Shown here piece after piece: positions 17,703-26,188 of a stretch of DNA of 64,000 bases. The DNA is from Pseudomonas putida (GTDB lineage: Bacteria; Pseudomonadota; Gammaproteobacteria; Pseudomonadales; Pseudomonadaceae): positions 1-64,000 of the forward strand of contig NZ_JANHLK010000021.1 of the NCBI RefSeq assembly GCF_028682635.1. Direction: 5' to 3'. Positions within the stretch are counted from its first letter, which is position 1. Each line of letters starts with the position of its first letter. A program made the translations under genes and the position numbers. The notes below the pieces were generated by a model, which did no database searches, was not told the origin of the DNA, and saw only the letters and a program-made list of their open reading frames with translations.

Positions 17703-18593
17703 TCAGTTCTTTGCGGGAAATAACTGCTGCGCTTGTGCGAAACACTTCTCGGCAATCGCCGAACGCGGTTCGGTCTTGCGCATGACCAAACCCAGGGGCG
17801 CCAGCACGCTGGCATCGGGCAGGTTGATGAAGGAAAGGTGTTCGATCGGCGCTTCCAGGCCACTATCGAGGGGCATGATCGCGCAGCAAAAACCCTCGTG
17901 GATCGCCTGGAGCAACTGGTAGGTGGAATCGCTTTCCAGGATCGGCTGCGGGTCGAGCCCGCGGCTGCGGAAACTCAGGTCGATGGATTTACGATAGTGC
18001 ATGCCGTTGCTGAGCATGCCCAGTGGCAGCTCGGCGGCATCTTCCCAGCTCATTTGCGTGCCGTCGAAACGGAAGTGACGGGTGTCGTAGAGCAGGCCGA
18101 CGCGGGTTTCGCCGATCTCGAAAAACTCGAAATAGTTCGGGTTGACGTGGTCGAGGTAACACACGCCCAGGTCGAGTTGGTTATTGCCCAGCCCCTCGAT
18201 GATCTGGTCTGAACTGAGTGAAGACAGGCTGAACTTGAGTTCGGGAAAGCTGCGCGAAAGCCCCTGGATATAGCTGACCGGATTGAAACTGCTGAGCGGC
18301 ACCAGGCCCAGGCGCAGGTTACCGACCAATTGGCCACGACACGCGGCCGCTTCGGCGAACAGGCCATCGTGGGCAGCCAGCAGGGTCCGGGCCCACGCCA
18401 GTACCCTTTCGCCGGCCTCGGTAAAGCCTTCGAAGCGCTGGCCGCGGGTAACCAGTACCAGGTCCAGTTCATCCTCGAGGTTACGCAGGCGCATCGACAG
18501 GGTCGGCTGGGTGATGTGGCAGCGCGCGGCGGCCTGGCCGAAGTGGCGGGTCTGCTCCAGGGCGATCAGGAACTTGAGTTGTTTGATGTCCAT
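17703..18593 (-). CDS. LysR-family transcriptional regulator of the moaB/formate-dehydrogenase-like locus
   Basis: 296 residues from the ATG giving MDIKQLKFLIALEQTRHFG; upstream codons are open but do not add family sequence. It has a typical LysR winged helix (CHITQPTLSMRLRNLEDEL) and a periplasmic-binding-like effector domain. It is divergent from the moaB remnant at 18807, and a 31-bp element in the shared promoter region recurs before the FdhF/YdeP gene at 21332. This suggests the regulator controls both the cofactor gene and the molybdoenzyme; that is inference from the shared element. Confidence 0.9.
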   Translation of the reverse strand: MDIKQLKFLIALEQTRHFGQAAARCHITQPTLSMRLRNLEDELDLVLVTRGQRFEGFTEAGERVLAWARTLLAAHDGLFAEAAACRGQLVGNLRLGLVPLSSFNPVSYIQGLSRSFPELKFSLSSLSSDQIIEGLGNNQLDLGVCYLDHVNPNYFEFFEIGETRVGLLYDTRHFRFDGTQMSWEDAAELPLGMLSNGMHYRKSIDLSFRSRGLDPQPILESDSTYQLLQAIHEGFCCAIMPLDSGLEAPIEHLSFINLPDASVLAPLGLVMRKTEPRSAIAEKCFAQAQQLFPAKN

Positions 18594-18713
18594 GATGGCA
18601 CCTGCTGGCGGGGGAAGGGTGTAGCAACTGGTAGGCTTGATTTTGAGCGTAGACGATCTCACTGTTGGTTCTGTGCGTCCAATCAGCTGTATTTAAAGGG
18701 CAATAGATTCGCT

Positions 18714-18744
18714 CGATAATGCGGTTGGTGAGAGTGATTAGACA
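18714..18744 (+). promoter_or_regulatory. 31-bp element shared with the FdhF/YdeP promoter
   Basis: A stretch that begins CGATAAT and ends GATTAGACA, with exactly the same spacing as a copy at 21229-21259 and 23 of 31 positions identical. The core TAAT...ATTA halves are inverted, as in LysR operators. It lies between the divergent LysR gene and the moaB remnant. Confidence 0.6.
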
Positions 18745-18806
18745 GTGCTTGTTCCAGCGCTTTAGTCTCCGCAAGTTAGTTAATTCCTGTCTGCCGGAGA
18801 ATCTTG

Positions 18807-18909
18807 ATGAGCGTCAAACCGGATGCACTGTTTGTCCCCTTGAACATTGCCGTACTGACCGTCAGCGACGCACCTCAAATCGGTGCAAGCCTGCGGGACA
18901 CGGGGGTGA
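18807..18909 (+). pseudogene. moaB: moaB remnant, internal deletion
   Basis: The first 21 codons read MSVKPDALFVPLNIAVLTVS and then D, the N-terminus of MoaB (molybdenum cofactor biosynthesis, MPT adenylyltransferase type). Directly afterwards, in another frame, the bases from 18871 read HLKSVQACGTRG and a stop, which looks like the MoaB C-terminus (family ends in ...PHLK). About 430 bp of the normal gene are missing and the frame is broken at the join. A REP doublet starts 12 bp further on. The N-terminal match is convincing; the C-terminal match is shorter and less certain. Confidence 0.7.
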
Positions 18910-18920
18910 GCAACGTAAAC

Positions 18921-19013
18921 CTGTGGGAGCGAGCTTGCTCGCGATGAGGCCGGTACATTCAACATCGATGTTGACTGATAGGCCGTCTTCGCGAGCAGGC
19001 TCGCTCCCACAGG
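18921..19013. repeat. REP doublet (REPIN)
   Basis: Inverted REP units (CTGTGGGAGCGAGCTTGCTC and its inverse ending CTCGCTCCCACAG) directly after the moaB remnant and before the convergent bestrophin gene. Confidence 0.85.
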
Positions 19014-19033
19014 TTTTGGGTGTTTCTTGAGTG

Positions 19034-19933
19034 TCAGCTCAACACAAAATCCACCGGTTCAAGCGCCGGTGGCAACTCCGTCACGCCCAGCGCAGCCAGG
19101 ACATCGCGCTCGATATTGCGCACGATGGCGTCGGTGGGCAGGTCGTTTTCGTCGCGGCCGAAGGGGTCTTCCAGTTCGTCGGCAATCGCATCCAGGCCGA
19201 AGAAGGTGTAGCTGACGATCGCGGTGAAGATCGGAGTCAACCAGCCCAGGGGTTCGGCCATGGCGAACGGCAACAGGATGCAGAACAGGTAGATGGTGCG
19301 GTGCAGCAACAAAGTGTAGGGGAATGGCAGCGGGGTGTTCTTGATCCGCTCACAGACTGCCTGGGCATGGGTCAGACTGGTTAAATGGTTGGCCATGAGC
19401 GTGTAGCGCCAATCGTTGATCGCCCCGGATTCGTTGAGTGAAGAGCACTGCTGACCCACCTGCAGCAGTATCTGTCCGCTGATATCCGTGGTGTTGCCCT
19501 TGGGCATCGGTTGCAGCCAGTCGCCACTGGCGGCCAGTTCGTTTTCCCTGCGTAGTCGCGCGTTGAGCGCATGGGCGAAGCCACACAGGTTGCCGAGGAT
19601 CGTGTGTCGTTCTGGCGCGTCCTTGATGATCTGGGTTTCGCGAATCATCGAGCGGATGTCCACGATGATCTCGCCCCACGCCTTGCGCGCTTCGTACCAG
19701 CGGTCATAGCAGGCGTTGTTGCGAAAGCTCATGAAGATCGACAGTGACAGGCCGAGCAGGGTGAACGGCGTTGCACTGACCTTGGAGAAGTAGCTCGGGT
19801 GCAGGGTTTCGATCAGGACGATGGCCGAGGCAAGCAAGGTCACCAACAGGCTGCGCAGGGCAATGCGTTTGGCGATCGAGCCCTTGAGCGAAGTCAGCAC
19901 GCCGATCAGGTTGGGTTTGGGTCTGACGATCAT
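19034..19933 (-). CDS. Bestrophin-family (YneE) membrane channel protein
   Basis: 299 residues. The conserved bestrophin/UPF0187 features are present: an N-terminal pair of membrane segments (LRSLLVTLLASAIVLIETL), the FRNNACYDRWYEARKAWG motif, LCGFAHALN, and the C-terminal GLDAIADELEDPFGRDENDLP acidic loop. Family members are chloride or cation channels in the inner membrane. It lies 6 bp before moaA in the direction of transcription reversed (moaA is upstream on the same strand), so both may be co-transcribed. Confidence 0.9.
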   Translation of the reverse strand: MIVRPKPNLIGVLTSLKGSIAKRIALRSLLVTLLASAIVLIETLHPSYFSKVSATPFTLLGLSLSIFMSFRNNACYDRWYEARKAWGEIIVDIRSMIRETQIIKDAPERHTILGNLCGFAHALNARLRRENELAASGDWLQPMPKGNTTDISGQILLQVGQQCSSLNESGAINDWRYTLMANHLTSLTHAQAVCERIKNTPLPFPYTLLLHRTIYLFCILLPFAMAEPLGWLTPIFTAIVSYTFFGLDAIADELEDPFGRDENDLPTDAIVRNIERDVLAALGVTELPPALEPVDFVLS

Positions 19934-19939
19934 GGTCTT

Positions 19940-20938
19940 TCAGCCGCCCGTCATGTTCATGAAGCGAACGACCTGGACATCGTCGTTCACTTCGAAATTG
20001 TGCCGATAAGGCTTGAGTTTCATCGCCTCGATGATGGCTTTCTCCAGGCGTTCCGGCTGTCCGGGGTGACTGCGCAACACGGCCTTGAGATCGACGGAGT
20101 GCTCGTTGCCCAGGCACAGCAGCAGACGACCCTCGACAGTCAGCCGCACCCGATTGCAAGTGCCGCAGAAGTTGTGGCTGTGGGGCGAAATGAACCCCAG
20201 GCGAATCTGCGGCGCCTCGGCCAGGCGCCAGTAGCGCGAAGGGCCCTGGGTCGACTCGGCGCAATCAATCAAAGTGTAGCGCTCGGCAATCCGCTCACAG
20301 ACCTGGGCGCTGGAATAAAACGACTCGGCGCGGCTGTGCTCGCTGATGGTGCCCAAGGGCATTTCTTCGATAAAGGAGATATCCAGATTACGGTCGATGG
20401 CGAAGCTCACCAGATCGTTGATCTCGTGATCGTTGCGGCCCTTCATCACCACGCAGTTGAGCTTGGTGTTGCGAAATCCGGCCTTGTTGGCGGCGTCGAT
20501 GCCCTTGATCACCAGCGCCAGATCACCGGTACGAGTCAATTCGCGAAAGCGTTGCGGGTCGAGGCAATCGAGGCTGATATTGAGGCGCTTGACCCCGGCC
20601 TCGAACAAGGGCTCGGCCAGTTTGGCCAACTGCGAGCCATTGGTGGTCATGCACAATTCGCGCAGGCCGGGCAGGGCGGCGATCTTCTCGCACAGCTGGA
20701 CCACGCCCGGGCGGATCAGCGGCTCACCGCCGGTCAGGCGGATCTTGCGCGTACCCAGTGCGACGAAGCTCTCGGCCACCTGGTAGATCTCTTCCAGGGT
20801 CAGCACCCGTTGGCGCGGCAGGAACTGCATGTCCTCGGCCATGCAATACACGCAGCGGAAATCGCAACGGTCGGTGACCGACATGCGCAGATAATCCACG
20901 CGGCGGGAGAACCCATCGATCAAGACTCGTTTCGACAT
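19940..20938 (-). CDS. moaA: MoaA, GTP 3',8-cyclase
   Basis: 332 residues from the ATG giving MSKRVLIDGFSRRVDYL. It is a radical SAM enzyme with the N-terminal cluster motif CDFRCVYC, the RLTGGEPLIRPG block, the C-terminal cluster NFCGTCNRVRLT...LLCLG, and the essential double glycine at the end (NMTGG). It makes the first intermediate of molybdenum cofactor from GTP. It is next to the FdhF/YdeP molybdoenzyme and the moaB remnant, and the nap reductase in this window also needs the cofactor. Confidence 0.96.
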   Translation of the reverse strand: MSKRVLIDGFSRRVDYLRMSVTDRCDFRCVYCMAEDMQFLPRQRVLTLEEIYQVAESFVALGTRKIRLTGGEPLIRPGVVQLCEKIAALPGLRELCMTTNGSQLAKLAEPLFEAGVKRLNISLDCLDPQRFRELTRTGDLALVIKGIDAANKAGFRNTKLNCVVMKGRNDHEINDLVSFAIDRNLDISFIEEMPLGTISEHSRAESFYSSAQVCERIAERYTLIDCAESTQGPSRYWRLAEAPQIRLGFISPHSHNFCGTCNRVRLTVEGRLLLCLGNEHSVDLKAVLRSHPGQPERLEKAIIEAMKLKPYRHNFEVNDDVQVVRFMNMTGG

Positions 20939-20974
20939 GACATCCTCGCTTGGCGCTGGGCGCATTAAATGAAT

Positions 20975-21069
20975 TGTGGGAGCCTGCTCGCGATGGTCGT
21001 TAACGATGACGCGTGCTTACTGGCTGAACGCGGTGCGCTTGAGTCCATCGCGAGCAGGCTCCTCCCACA
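20975..21069. repeat. REP doublet (REPIN)
   Basis: Inverted REP-like units (TGTGGGAGCCTGCTCGCGAT and its inverse ending AGGCTCCTCCCACA) between the divergent moaA and FdhF/YdeP genes. The first unit is a few bases shorter than usual. Confidence 0.8.
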
Positions 21070-21228
21070 AATTAAACGCAGGCTAAGTGCAACTTGCGAG
21101 GGCGTCCAATCACTATTGATAACCGGTTGATCGATGGGCTCTATGATGAAATATCTTCCCTTTGAAAAGTTCATTATTTCTGATTAACTAGTTGAAAATA
21201 ATAGTAAAAATGTCTTGATAGATATCTT

Positions 21229-21259
21229 CGATAATCTGGTCATTAATAGCGATTAGACA
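21229..21259 (+). promoter_or_regulatory. 31-bp element shared with the moaB promoter
   Basis: Second copy of the element seen at 18714-18744, again CGATAAT at the left end and GATTAGACA at the right end with identical spacing. It lies 72 bp before the FdhF/YdeP start, in an AT-rich promoter region (21100-21290). Likely a binding site of the LysR protein encoded at 17703-18593. Confidence 0.6.
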
Positions 21260-21331
21260 ATATTCAACCCTCATTCCTATGCTTTTCTCCGTCAAACGAT
21301 CAATGGCCTGAATCAGTCACGGAGAAGTACC

Positions 21332-23656
21332 ATGTCGCAAGTCGACCGCTACAAACCCTACAAAGGTGCCGCCGCTGGTTGGGGCGCGCTGATCGCCGTT
21401 ACCAAAACCTGGCTGGGCAGTGAAAACGCCCTGAAAAATATCCGTGCAATGCTCAAGACCAACCAGAATGGCGGCTTCGACTGCCCCGGTTGCGCCTGGG
21501 GCGAATCGCCGGAAAACGGCATGGTCAAGTTCTGCGAAAACGGCGCCAAGGCGGTCAACTGGGAAGCGACCGGCCGTTTGGTCGACCCGGCTTTCTTCAA
21601 CAAATACAGCGTCTCGACACTGTCCGAACAAAGCGATTACTGGCTGGAGTATCAGGGCCGCCTGACCCATCCGATGCGTTACGACGCCAGCACCGATCGT
21701 TATGTGCAAACCTCCTGGGACGAAGCGTTCGCGCTGATCGCCCGGCATCTCAATGCGCTGGAATCGCCGAACCAGGCCGAGTTCTACACCTCCGGCCGCG
21801 CCAGCAACGAGGCCGCCTTTCTCTATCAGCTGTTCGTCCGCGCCTATGGCACCAACAACTTCCCCGACTGCTCGAACATGTGCCACGAGGCCAGCGCCGT
21901 CAGCATGATCGAGAGCCTGGGTGTGGGCAAAGGCACCGTGGTGTTCGATGACCTGGAGCATGCCGACGCGATCTTCGTCATCGGCCAGAACCCCGGCACC
22001 AACCATCCACGGATGCTCGAACCGCTGCGTGAAGCGGTCAAACGCGGGGCGCAGGTGATTTGCATCAACCCGCTCAAGGAGCGCGGACTGGAACGTTTCC
22101 AGCATCCGCAACACCCGATCGAAATGTTGATGAACGGATCCGAGCCGACCAACACCGCCTACTTCCGTCCGGCCCTCGGCGGCGACATGGCGGTCATGCG
22201 CGGCATCGCCAAGTTCCTCTTGCAGTGGGAACGGGAAGCTCAAGCCACGGGTGGTGAGCCGGTGTTCGACCGTGAGTTCATCGCCGAACACACCTCGGGA
22301 ATGGATGCCTACCTGGCCGAAGTCGATGCCACCGCTTGGGAGCACATCGAGCAGCAATCGGGCATGAGCCTGGCCGACATCGAACTGGCCGCGCGCATGT
22401 ACGCCCGCGCCAAGCGCGTGATCATGTGCTGGGCGATGGGCTTGACCCAGCACACCCATTCGGTGCCGACGTTGCAGGAAGTGATCAACGTGATGTTGCT
22501 GCGCGGCAATGTCGGGCGCCCCGGTGCCGGCCTGTCACCGGTTCGCGGTCACAGTAACGTGCAGGGCGACCGGACCATGGGCATCAACGAACTGGCGCCC
22601 ACCGAATTGCTCGATGCCCTGGAAAAACGTTTCTCCTTCAAGCCGCCTCGGGAGCATGGCCACAACACCGTGATGGCGATTTCGGCGATGGAGCAGGGCC
22701 GTTCGAAAGTGTTCATCGCCCTGGGTGGCAACTTCGCCCAGGCCACCCCCGATACACCGCGCACCCACGCCGCGTTGCGCAAGTGTGAGCTGACGGTGCA
22801 CATCGCCACCAAACTCAACCGCAGCCACCTGGTCACCGGCCGTGAAGCGCTGATCCTGCCGTGCCTGGGCCGCACCGACATCGACATGCAGGCCGAAGGG
22901 CCGCAAGGCGTCACCGTGGAAGACACCTTCAGCATGATCCACATCTCCCATGGCCAGCTGAAACCCAAGTCCAAACACCTGCTGTCGGAGCCGGCGATCA
23001 TTGCCGGGATCGCCGCCGCGACCCTGGGCAAGCAGCCGATCGACTGGAACTGGGCCGTCGGCGACTACGGCCGCATCCGCAACATGATTGCCGACACCAT
23101 CCCGGGCTTCGAGGATTTCAATCGGCGCTTGCTTCATCCGGGCGGCTTCCACATGCCGAACAACGCCGCGCAGCGCATCTGGAAAACCGCGAGCGGCAAG
23201 GCGCAATTCACCCCCAGCGTGTTGCCCGAACACCTGATCAGCGAAGGCGTGCGCAACCTGGCGGTGAAGCCTCATTTGATCCTGCAGACCATGCGCTCCC
23301 ACGATCAGTACAACACCACGTTGTACGGTCTGGACGATCGTTATCGCGGGGTCTACGGCATGCGCGATGTGGTGTTCGCCAACGAGCAGGACATCCGCCG
23401 GCTGGGTTTCGAGCCGGGGCAGAAAGTCGACCTGGTGGCGCTGTGGGACGACGACCGTGAACGTCGGGTCAGCGGTTTCACCCTGATCGCCTACGACATT
23501 CCGGCCGGCCAGGCGGCCGCGTATTACCCGGAGACCAACCCGTTGGTGCCACTGGAAAGCTACGGTGACCGCACGTTCACCCCGACCTCCAAGTTCGTCG
23601 CCATACGGTTGGAGCAGGCAAAAGCGAGCAGTCTCATTTCCACTTCCGCCGCATAA
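21332..23656 (+). CDS. FdhF/YdeP-family molybdopterin oxidoreductase
   Basis: 774 residues. The N-terminal region has the cysteine cluster of the YdeP branch (FDCPGCAWGESPENGMVKFC), then the molybdopterin domains with YTSGRASNEAAFLYQLFVRAYG, FPDCSNMCHEASAV and HSNVQGDRTMGI, and a C-terminal MGD-binding domain (SHDQYNTTLYGLDDRYRG). YdeP-type proteins resemble formate dehydrogenase H but their substrate is not settled; acid resistance has been linked to the E. coli homologue. Neighbouring moaA, the moaB remnant and the shared promoter element fit a molybdoenzyme module. Confidence 0.9.
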   Translation: MSQVDRYKPYKGAAAGWGALIAVTKTWLGSENALKNIRAMLKTNQNGGFDCPGCAWGESPENGMVKFCENGAKAVNWEATGRLVDPAFFNKYSVSTLSEQSDYWLEYQGRLTHPMRYDASTDRYVQTSWDEAFALIARHLNALESPNQAEFYTSGRASNEAAFLYQLFVRAYGTNNFPDCSNMCHEASAVSMIESLGVGKGTVVFDDLEHADAIFVIGQNPGTNHPRMLEPLREAVKRGAQVICINPLKERGLERFQHPQHPIEMLMNGSEPTNTAYFRPALGGDMAVMRGIAKFLLQWEREAQATGGEPVFDREFIAEHTSGMDAYLAEVDATAWEHIEQQSGMSLADIELAARMYARAKRVIMCWAMGLTQHTHSVPTLQEVINVMLLRGNVGRPGAGLSPVRGHSNVQGDRTMGINELAPTELLDALEKRFSFKPPREHGHNTVMAISAMEQGRSKVFIALGGNFAQATPDTPRTHAALRKCELTVHIATKLNRSHLVTGREALILPCLGRTDIDMQAEGPQGVTVEDTFSMIHISHGQLKPKSKHLLSEPAIIAGIAAATLGKQPIDWNWAVGDYGRIRNMIADTIPGFEDFNRRLLHPGGFHMPNNAAQRIWKTASGKAQFTPSVLPEHLISEGVRNLAVKPHLILQTMRSHDQYNTTLYGLDDRYRGVYGMRDVVFANEQDIRRLGFEPGQKVDLVALWDDDRERRVSGFTLIAYDIPAGQAAAYYPETNPLVPLESYGDRTFTPTSKFVAIRLEQAKASSLISTSAA

Positions 23657-23659
23657 ACC

Positions 23660-23743
23660 TGTAGGAGCCGGCTTGCCGGCGAAGGCGCCCGAAAGAACGA
23701 TGCATTGTTCAAGGACGCCTTCGCTGGCAAGCCAGCTCCTACA
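23660..23743. repeat. REP doublet (REPIN), left of the cio remnant
   Basis: Inverted REP units (TGTAGGAGCCGGCTTGCCGG and its inverse ending GCCAGCTCCTACA). The last base of the doublet is only two bases from the point where the cioA remnant begins. Confidence 0.85.
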
Positions 23744-23745
23744 GT

Positions 23746-24030
23746 TTCCTGGCGGTGCTCGAAGGCCTTTGGCTGAAAACCCACAACGACACCTACCGCG
23801 ATCTCTACCATTTCTGGTCGAAGATCTTCGCCGTCAACTTCGGCATGGGCGTGGTCTCGGGGCTGGTGATGGCCTACGAGTTCGGCACCAACTGGAGCCG
23901 TTTTTCCGACTTCGCCGGCAGCATCACCGGGCCGTTGCTGACCTATGAAGTGCTCACCGCGTTCTTCCTCGAAGCGGGCTTCCTCGGGGTCATGCTGTTT
24001 GGCTGGAACCGGGTAGGGCGCGGCTTGCAC
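23746..24030 (+). pseudogene. cioA: cioA remnant (cyanide-insensitive bd-type oxidase subunit I)
   Basis: Open reading of about 95 codons that starts abruptly with FLAVLEGLWLKTHNDTYRDL and continues through FWSKIFAVNFGMGVVSGLVM and LLTYEVLTAFFLEAGFLGVM to about GRGLHL. This is residues of roughly 33-127 of CioA/CydA-like subunit I. The start codon region and the C-terminal three quarters are missing, and the homology stops at about 24030. A REP doublet abuts the left end. Confidence 0.8.
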
Positions 24031-24077
24031 TTGATCTATTTCTCGGGTGGCCAAGGGGCCCAAGCCCCATCACGAGT

Positions 24078-24170
24078 ATGGGCCTGCGGGTCATTCCGAT
24101 CATGTTCCTCGGCTACCTCGGCCTGGCCTTCAGTCTCTGGCCGAACATCGTGCCGCCGTCAGGATTGGCG
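24078..24170 (+). pseudogene. cioB: cioB remnant (oxidase subunit II)
   Basis: A short frame containing IMFLGYLGLAFSLWPNIVPP, which resembles the late transmembrane part of CioB. The rest of subunit II is absent. It lies directly after the cioA piece, so a large internal deletion has joined the two genes. Identification rests on about 22 residues. Confidence 0.55.
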
Positions 24171-24247
24171 ATGGCTACCATTGATAAACATCAAGCGGCA
24201 TCTACTCGGTGGTACAAGCGCATTGGGTGGCTGGTGTTGAGCGGGCC
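24171..24247 (+). pseudogene. DUF2474-like small oxidase-associated protein, truncated
   Basis: The frame from ATG 24171 reads MATIDKHQAAS then WYKRIGWLVLSG and runs into a REP unit. The RIGWLVL pattern matches the start of the small DUF2474 membrane proteins that follow cioAB. The membrane helix is cut off. Short match, but the gene order cioA-cioB-DUF2474 supports it. Confidence 0.5.
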
Positions 24248-24345
24248 TGTAGGAGCGAGCTTGCTCGCGAAAAAGCTCAGGGCACCGCGGAGTGACAGGC
24301 TCCCCGCATCATCGTTGACCTCCATCGCGAGCAGGCTCGCGCACA
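24248..24345. repeat. REP doublet (REPIN), right of the cio remnant
   Basis: Inverted REP units (TGTAGGAGCGAGCTTGCTCG and its inverse ending GGCTCGCGCACA). It interrupts the DUF2474-like remnant and lies just before the end of the convergent CAP-domain gene. Confidence 0.8.
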
Positions 24346-24379
24346 GTAGATCGGGTACGGCCGTGGGAGATGGGGCGAT

Positions 24380-25231
24380 TCATTGCGCCCCAAACATCAC
24401 CGTCCAGTAAATTCCCGCATCGCTCTTCGGATCAACCGCATACGCTGCACCCAGATCGCGGAACTGCGGGTTCATCAGGTTGGCACAATGACCGGGGCTG
24501 GTGAGCCAGCCGTCGACCACCTTGCGCACGCTGTCCTGGCCGGCGGCGATGTTTTCGCCTATCTGCTGGAAGTCGTAGCCCGCCAGTTCCGCGCGGTCGC
24601 CCGGGGTGCGGCCGTCGCGGTCCTTGTGATCGAAGTAGTTGTTGTTGGCCATGCTGCGCGACTGGGTTTCGGCGGCGGTCGCCAGGGTGGCGTTCCAGGT
24701 CAGCGGCGTGGTGGCGTTGAAGGATTGCGCGCCGCACTGGCGGGGCTGGCTGCGTGCGACGTTGAGTTCGGCCAGCATTTTTTGCCCTTCGGCCTGCCAA
24801 TCGCCCAGGCGTGCGCTCAACAATGGGCGGGCCAGGACGATGCGCCACTCGCGGTCCTGGCGGCTGACGCCGACGTCGACGAACTGCGGGTCGAGCACGA
24901 TCTGGCAAAAACTTTCCTGGATCGCTTTCATGGCCGAGGGCGCATCTCGCGGCCCGTTCAGGCTGATCGCCTGCACGTTCTTCATCGGATAACCGGCGCT
25001 GGCCATGGCCTGCTGCAGGTTGCCGACGCTGGCGGCGGACAGCACCAGCCGTGGGTCGGCCGACAGCGGCGGCAGTTCCGAGGACACCTGGCCGGCGCAA
25101 CGCTGCAGCTGGCCGCGGTAGAGGTTGATCGATTCGATCAGTTGCGACTCTTCGCTCGCCAGCGCGGTGGCGGCAAACACAAGCCCTAGTGAAAACCCGG
25201 CAAGGCGCAGAGTGGATGACAGGAAATGCAT
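24380..25231 (-). CDS. CAP-domain (SCP/PR1-like) exported protein
   Basis: 283 residues from the ATG giving MHFLSSTLRLAGFSLG, a normal signal peptide (mature start near ASEESQ). The C-terminal CAP domain has WNATLATAAETQSRSMANNN, the DHKDRDGRTPGDRAELAGY block, GENIAAGQ and SPGHCANLMNPQFRDLGAAY, all family hallmarks. The N-terminal half is an extra, uncharacterised region. Function in bacteria is generally unknown; the protein is periplasmic or secreted. It is divergent from the SleB-type hydrolase gene. Confidence 0.88.
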   Translation of the reverse strand: MHFLSSTLRLAGFSLGLVFAATALASEESQLIESINLYRGQLQRCAGQVSSELPPLSADPRLVLSAASVGNLQQAMASAGYPMKNVQAISLNGPRDAPSAMKAIQESFCQIVLDPQFVDVGVSRQDREWRIVLARPLLSARLGDWQAEGQKMLAELNVARSQPRQCGAQSFNATTPLTWNATLATAAETQSRSMANNNYFDHKDRDGRTPGDRAELAGYDFQQIGENIAAGQDSVRKVVDGWLTSPGHCANLMNPQFRDLGAAYAVDPKSDAGIYWTVMFGAQ

Positions 25232-25374
25232 GGAAATCCTCCTTGAGCTGACTGCGCACATGATGCGCGAAGTGCCCCCCTTGAACGCAATGTCTTTTTC
25301 GCGATGTCGCCTCCTTTGCGCCATCATTTCACTACTACACTGAGGCGAAACTGCCCACAGAGTAGTGCCCGACC

Positions 25375-25995
25375 ATGCGCCACGACTGGATAGCCGCCTG
25401 CCTCGCCCTCACCCTGATCGCTGTTCCGGTATTCGCCACCGACCAGCAGCAAAAACAGAAAGTCGCCGAAGACAAGGCCGAGGTGCTTGAGCACAAGGCC
25501 GCCGAAAACAGCAGCCCTGCGTCGGCGTCCAAGTCTCAAGCCATTACCCAGCCCGAGGTCCAGGCCGTGGACCCGGCGGGCAAAGCGCCGCTGGATGACG
25601 CCATCACCTGTCTCGCCCGATCGATCTACTGGGAAGCCAAGGGCAAGAACGCGGCGGACATGGAAGCGGTGGCCAATGTGGTGATGAACCGCCTCGGCCA
25701 CGACGGTTTTCCCGATACCGTGTGCGGCGTGGTCAAGCAGGGCTCGCAGAGCAAAAGCTGCCAGTTCTCCTGGTGGTGCGACGGTCGTGCCGACTCGGTG
25801 CAGGAAGAGGTGCCTTATGCGATGGCCAAGGAAATCGCGCGCAAGGCACTGAACAAGCAATTGCCGGATCGCACCAAGGGCGCGCTGTATTTCCATGATC
25901 GCACGGTGAAACCGGATTGGGCCAGGGAGTACAACAATACGGCCAACATCGGCTTGTTCAGATTTTACAAACCCAAGGCCGGGGATGCGAAGTAG
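25375..25995 (+). CDS. Cell wall hydrolase, SleB family
   Basis: 206 residues with a signal peptide (cleavage after VFAT), a charged lysine/glutamate linker, and a C-terminal Hydrolase_2/SleB domain: CLARSIYWEAKGKNAADMEA, VANVVMNRL, FPDTVCGVVKQGS, CQFSWWCDG. The glutamate in YWEA is the expected catalytic residue. It is a probable periplasmic peptidoglycan lytic enzyme. It is 143 bp from the divergent CAP-domain gene. Confidence 0.9.
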   Translation: MRHDWIAACLALTLIAVPVFATDQQQKQKVAEDKAEVLEHKAAENSSPASASKSQAITQPEVQAVDPAGKAPLDDAITCLARSIYWEAKGKNAADMEAVANVVMNRLGHDGFPDTVCGVVKQGSQSKSCQFSWWCDGRADSVQEEVPYAMAKEIARKALNKQLPDRTKGALYFHDRTVKPDWAREYNNTANIGLFRFYKPKAGDAK

Positions 25996-26058
25996 GCGCA
26001 AATTCACCCAGGCGATCATGAACCAGGCCGCGACCTTAAGCCACGCTAAAGAGCATTC

Positions 26059-26073
26059 GCTCCATGCTGGTGC
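26059..26073 (+). promoter_or_regulatory. NtrC-like binding site
   Basis: GCTCC-ATGCT-GGTGC, one mismatch from the NtrC inverted repeat GCACC-N5-GGTGC with the correct spacing. Its centre is about 130 bp upstream of the predicted sigma-54 transcription start, a usual enhancer distance. Confidence 0.55.
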
Positions 26074-26131
26074 CTTTACTGGCTTCAGGATAGAGACGCC
26101 TGGTCGGTCTCCATTGGCATCGGCCGTTTTA

Positions 26132-26144
26132 AATCAATTAGATA
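26132..26144 (+). promoter_or_regulatory. IHF-like site between enhancer and promoter
   Basis: AATCAATTAGATA fits the IHF consensus WATCAANNNNTTR at all but one position. It lies between the NtrC-like site and the sigma-54 promoter, where DNA bending is often needed. Short motif, so only supportive. Confidence 0.4.
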
Positions 26145-26172
26145 CAGCTGTGCTTATGCGCACGATCGAATA

Positions 26173-26188
26173 TGGCACGCACATTGCT
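26173..26188 (+). promoter_or_regulatory. Sigma-54 (RpoN) promoter
   Basis: TGGCAC-GCACA-TTGCT matches the -24/-12 consensus TGGCAC-N5-TTGCW exactly. Predicted start of transcription is near 26199, so the transcript would carry the guanidine-II riboswitch at 26222-26270 in its leader. Confidence 0.75.
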
